In this document: positions 61,527 to 64,000 of the stretch, one piece after another
How the letters are laid out: each line of letters opens with the position of its first letter
How positions within the stretch are numbered: position 1 is the first letter of the stretch
NCBI GenBank assembly: GCA_001595385.3
Contig: LVEI03000001.1
Span: 744,001-808,000 of the forward strand
Reading direction: 5' to 3'
DNA length: 64,000 bases
From: Deltaproteobacteria bacterium GWC2_55_46
Lineage (GTDB): Bacteria; Desulfobacterota; GWC2-55-46
Program-made: the position numbers and the translations under genes
The notes under the pieces: generated by a model
What the model was told of the DNA's origin: nothing
Seen by the model: only the letters and a program-made list of their open reading frames with translations
Databases searched by the model: none

Positions 61527-63041
61527 ATGATCAAGGTAGAGGAGATAAGCCAGCTCATTAAGACCCGGATAAAGGGTTTTGAGAAGGAAATAGACGTACA
61601 GGAAGTCGGCACCGTAATATCGGTGGGCGACGGGATCGCCAGGATATACGGCCTTGAGAAGGCCATGGCCGGAGAGCTCCTCGAATTCCCCGGCGGCCTC
61701 TACGGCATGGTCCTCAACCTCGAAGAGGACAACGTCGGCGCCGCCATATTCGGAAGCGACCAGACGATAAAAGAGGGCTCCCCGGTAAAGAGGACCGGCA
61801 GGATAGTCGAAGTGCCTGTAGGCAAGGGGCTCATGGGCAGGGTCATTAACGCCCTGGGCCAGCCCATAGACGACAAGGGGCCGATCGAGGCCGCCGAGTA
61901 CAAGAGGGTCGAGCTCAAGGCCCCCGGCATAGTCGCGAGGAAGTCTGTCAAGGAACCTCTCCAGACCGGCATCAAGGCCATAGACGCCATGATACCCATC
62001 GGAAGGGGCCAGAGGGAGCTCATCATAGGCGACCGTCAGACAGGAAAGACCACCGTCGCCATCGACACCATCATAAACCAGAAGGGGCAGAACGTATTCT
62101 GCATATATGTCGCGATAGGGCAGAAGCAGTCCACCGTCGCGCAGATAGTCGAGAAGCTCAAGCAGTTCGGAGCCATGGAATATACGGTCGTGGTAGCCGC
62201 CACCGCCAGCTCCCCTGCCCCGCTTCAGTTCATATCCCCGTACACGGGCTGCGCCATAGGCGAGTACTTCAGGGACAACGGCATGCACGCCCTGATAATA
62301 TACGACGACCTCTCGAAGCACGCGGTCGCCTACAGGCAGCTCTCTTTGCTCCTGCGCAGGCCTCCGGGCAGAGAAGCCTACCCCGGCGACGTATTCTATC
62401 TCCACTCAAGGCTCCTTGAGAGGGCCGCGAAGCTCTCGGATAAGCTCGGCGGCGGCTCGCTTACGGCACTGCCGGTCATCGAAACGCAGGCAGGCGACGT
62501 CTCGGCCTATATCCCGACCAACGTCATATCGATCACCGACGGGCAGATATTCCTCGAGACCGACCTCTTCTACTCAGGCATAAGGCCGGCCATCAACGTC
62601 GGCCTCTCGGTCTCCAGGGTCGGCGGCAGCGCCCAGATAAAGGCGATGAAGTCGGTTGCCGGCACCCTGAGGCTCGAGCTCGCGCAGTACAGGGAACTCG
62701 CGGCCTTCGCGCAGTTCGGCAGCGACCTCGACGCCGCCACACAGAAGCAGCTCAACAGGGGATCCAAGCTCGTCGAGATATTGAAGCAGGGGCAGTACAA
62801 GCCCCTTCCGATTGAAAAGCAGGTACTGATAATCTACGCCGCCACAAACGGCTACGTAGACGCCTATCCCAACTCGGCCCTCAAAAGGTACGAGGAAGAG
62901 CTCATATCCTTTATCGAGAGCAGGCACGCGGACATCATAGAGGATATCCGCACCAAGAAGAACATAGATAACGAAGTAAAGGCGAAGCTCAACAAGGCGC
63001 TCGACGACCTGAAGGGCCTTTTTGTGGCAGTGGGCAAGTAA
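61527..63041 (+). CDS. atpA: F-type ATP synthase subunit alpha
   Basis: Non-catalytic nucleotide-binding head subunit. The 504-residue protein has the usual [20 protein letters not shown] start, [15 protein letters not shown] (Walker A near 170), [52 protein letters not shown] and the C-terminal helical bundle. Length matches the family (about 503). Read on the minus strand this gene shows a long antisense frame, which is a shadow. It sits in the delta-alpha-gamma order common to F-type operons; beta and epsilon are expected just beyond the window. Confidence 0.98.
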   Translation: MIKVEEISQLIKTRIKGFEKEIDVQEVGTVISVGDGIARIYGLEKAMAGELLEFPGGLYGMVLNLEEDNVGAAIFGSDQTIKEGSPVKRTGRIVEVPVGKGLMGRVINALGQPIDDKGPIEAAEYKRVELKAPGIVARKSVKEPLQTGIKAIDAMIPIGRGQRELIIGDRQTGKTTVAIDTIINQKGQNVFCIYVAIGQKQSTVAQIVEKLKQFGAMEYTVVVAATASSPAPLQFISPYTGCAIGEYFRDNGMHALIIYDDLSKHAVAYRQLSLLLRRPPGREAYPGDVFYLHSRLLERAAKLSDKLGGGSLTALPVIETQAGDVSAYIPTNVISITDGQIFLETDLFYSGIRPAINVGLSVSRVGGSAQIKAMKSVAGTLRLELAQYRELAAFAQFGSDLDAATQKQLNRGSKLVEILKQGQYKPLPIEKQVLIIYAATNGYVDAYPNSALKRYEEELISFIESRHADIIEDIRTKKNIDNEVKAKLNKALDDLKGLFVAVGK

Positions 63042-63071
63042 TACAAAGACTATCACAGGGTGACCCAATAG

Positions 63072-63932
63072 ATGCCAAGCCTTAAGGACATAAAAAGAAG
63101 GATAAAGTCGGTCAAGAACACCCGGCAGATCACGAAGGCCATGAAGATGGTCTCCGCCGCCAAGCTCAAAAGGGCGCAGGACGAGATCGTGGCCGCGAGG
63201 CCCTATGCCGAAAAGATGCTCGAGCTCATAGGCTCGCTCGCCTCAAAGGCCTCATCCGACAGCCACCCCCTGCTTGAAGCGAGAGGCGGCAACAAGGTCG
63301 GCCTCATGCTCTTCACCTCCGACAGGGGCCTTTGCGGAAGCTTCAACTCCCAGCTCCTCCGGAACGCGGAGAGGTTCATGAGGGAGCGCCCTTCCGCGGA
63401 GATAAGCCTCTATCTCGTCGGCAGGCGCGGCGGAGAGTACTTCAAGAAGCGCGGCATCAAACTGATCAACTCCCGGAACATGGGCAACGCGAGGCCGAAC
63501 TACGGCTCGGCCGCCGAGATAGCCAATGATATCATCGGAGCTTACTTGAAGGGCGAGATCGACGAGGTCCATATCATATTCAGCGAGTTCAAGTCTGCCC
63601 TTACCCAGAAGCCGGTCCTCCAGCAGCTCCTGCCAGTTGTCGCTCCTCAGAACGAGGAGAAAAAGGAAGAGGGCGGCGATTACCTGTACGAGCCGGCTGA
63701 GGACGCGGTCCTTGCGAGCCTCCTGCCCAGGTACGTCGAGGTGCAGGCTTTCAGGGCGCTCCTTGAAACCTCGGCCAGCGAGCACGGTGCGAGGATGACG
63801 GCCATGGACTCGGCCTCAAAGAACGCCGGACAGATGATAAGCGGCTTGACCCTCGTCTACAACAGGCTCCGCCAGGCCGCTATAACCAAGGAGCTGATGG
63901 AGATCATCGGGGGCGCCGAGGCGCTCAAGTGA
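63072..63932 (+). CDS. atpG: F-type ATP synthase subunit gamma
   Basis: Rotor subunit turning within the head. The 286-residue protein starts PSLKDIKRRIKSVKNTRQITKAMKMVSAAKLKRAQ. It has MLFTSDRGLCGSFNSQLLRNAE near 80 and ends EHGARMTAMDSASKNAGQMISGLTLVYNRLRQAAITKELMEIIGGAEAL, the conserved coiled coil. Length is normal. Complete within the window; a repeat fragment follows it immediately. Confidence 0.97.
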   Translation: MPSLKDIKRRIKSVKNTRQITKAMKMVSAAKLKRAQDEIVAARPYAEKMLELIGSLASKASSDSHPLLEARGGNKVGLMLFTSDRGLCGSFNSQLLRNAERFMRERPSAEISLYLVGRRGGEYFKKRGIKLINSRNMGNARPNYGSAAEIANDIIGAYLKGEIDEVHIIFSEFKSALTQKPVLQQLLPVVAPQNEEKKEEGGDYLYEPAEDAVLASLLPRYVEVQAFRALLETSASEHGARMTAMDSASKNAGQMISGLTLVYNRLRQAAITKELMEIIGGAEALK

Positions 63933-63961
63933 TAGGCAGGCTGTAAAACGCTGATTTTTAT

Positions 63962-64000
63962 TAAGGCTGATCAAAAAGCTCCATATGCGAGCGACGAAGA
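63962..64000. repeat. structured dispersed repeat, copy C (cut by the window end)
   Basis: AAGGCTGATCAAAAAGCTCC followed by ATATGCGAGCGACGAAGA matches the left end of copies A and B (CAGGCTGCTC, AAAAA, CCATATGCGAG). It begins about 30 bp after the atpG stop, again at a gene's 3' end. A GGCAGGCTGTAAAACGC fragment lies directly between. The copy runs past the window. Confidence 0.6.

Noticed and set aside
61419-62405. 328-residue minus-strand open frame
   Set aside because: Antisense to atpA; no family pattern and the alpha subunit is fully conserved on the plus strand.

Overview
The window is a gene-dense bacterial chromosome segment, GC-rich by eye, with many AGG and ATA codons. It carries no rRNA, no CRISPR array and no recognisable transposase. 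The best fit is a deltaproteobacterial (Desulfobacterota/Desulfuromonadota-like) organism. Reasons are a multihaem cytochrome beside a haem-motif chemoreceptor, the 640-residue type of aconitase, and two gene orders I recall from Geobacter: ftsH-folP-cdaA-ybbR-glmM-pdxJ-acpS-nnr-tsaE-lpd-lysC-cimA and tmk-holB-ricT-metG. The lineage is an inference from content and order, not from a marker tree.

Layout. 0-11.3 kb: aconitase; a cytochrome plus chemoreceptor operon with a hairpin-rich leader; a DUF2267 protein; tRNA-Cys; proton-translocating transhydrogenase (pntAB); a secreted nuclease with a membrane protein; an AbrB-like/cupin pair. 11.3-16.3 kb: a MetF-like reductase and purine genes purB, purC, purS and purQ, with an AT-rich mrr-type restriction endonuclease lodged between purB and purC. 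16.5-24.9 kb: a complete Thermus-ordered V/A-type ATPase operon. 25-42.5 kb: a long minus-strand block of core genes (comEA-like, cimA, lysC, lpd, tsaE, nnr, acpS, pdxJ, glmM, cdaR-like ybbR, cdaA, folP, ftsH, yihY, der, era). 42.6-51.4 kb: an envelope glycosyltransferase, two poorly known membrane or exported proteins, a TatD/radical-SAM fusion, then metG, ricT, holB and tmk. 51.5-59.5 kb: a plus-strand metal-efflux island made of a BlaI-type repressor, an M56 membrane protease with a His/Cys-rich tail, a small periplasmic protein, TolC, CusB-like, CusA-like and another small exported protein. 60-63.9 kb: the F1/stator part of an F-type ATP synthase (b'-b fusion, delta, alpha, gamma), cut by the window end before beta and epsilon.

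How parts work together. The cell encodes both a rotary V/A-ATPase and an F-type ATP synthase, and a transhydrogenase that also uses the ion gradient. The metal island looks like a self-contained sense-and-expel module: the M56 protease probably senses Cu/Ag-type ions through its tail and relieves BlaI repression of the CusCBA-type pump. The cdaA-ybbR-glmM set links c-di-AMP synthesis with cell-wall precursor synthesis. A dispersed, structured intergenic repeat occurs in at least two full copies and one cut copy, each placed at the 3' end of a gene.

Leads most worth checking: the His/Cys-tailed M56/BlaI metal sensor, the in-frame b'-b fusion, the repeat family, the Mrr insertion in the purine operon, an AcpS lacking its metal-binding Glu, and non-canonical haem motifs in the chemoreceptor and cytochrome. 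Start codons were moved from the longest open frame where a ribosome-binding site or an ATGA overlap argued for it. Promoters are by-eye matches.
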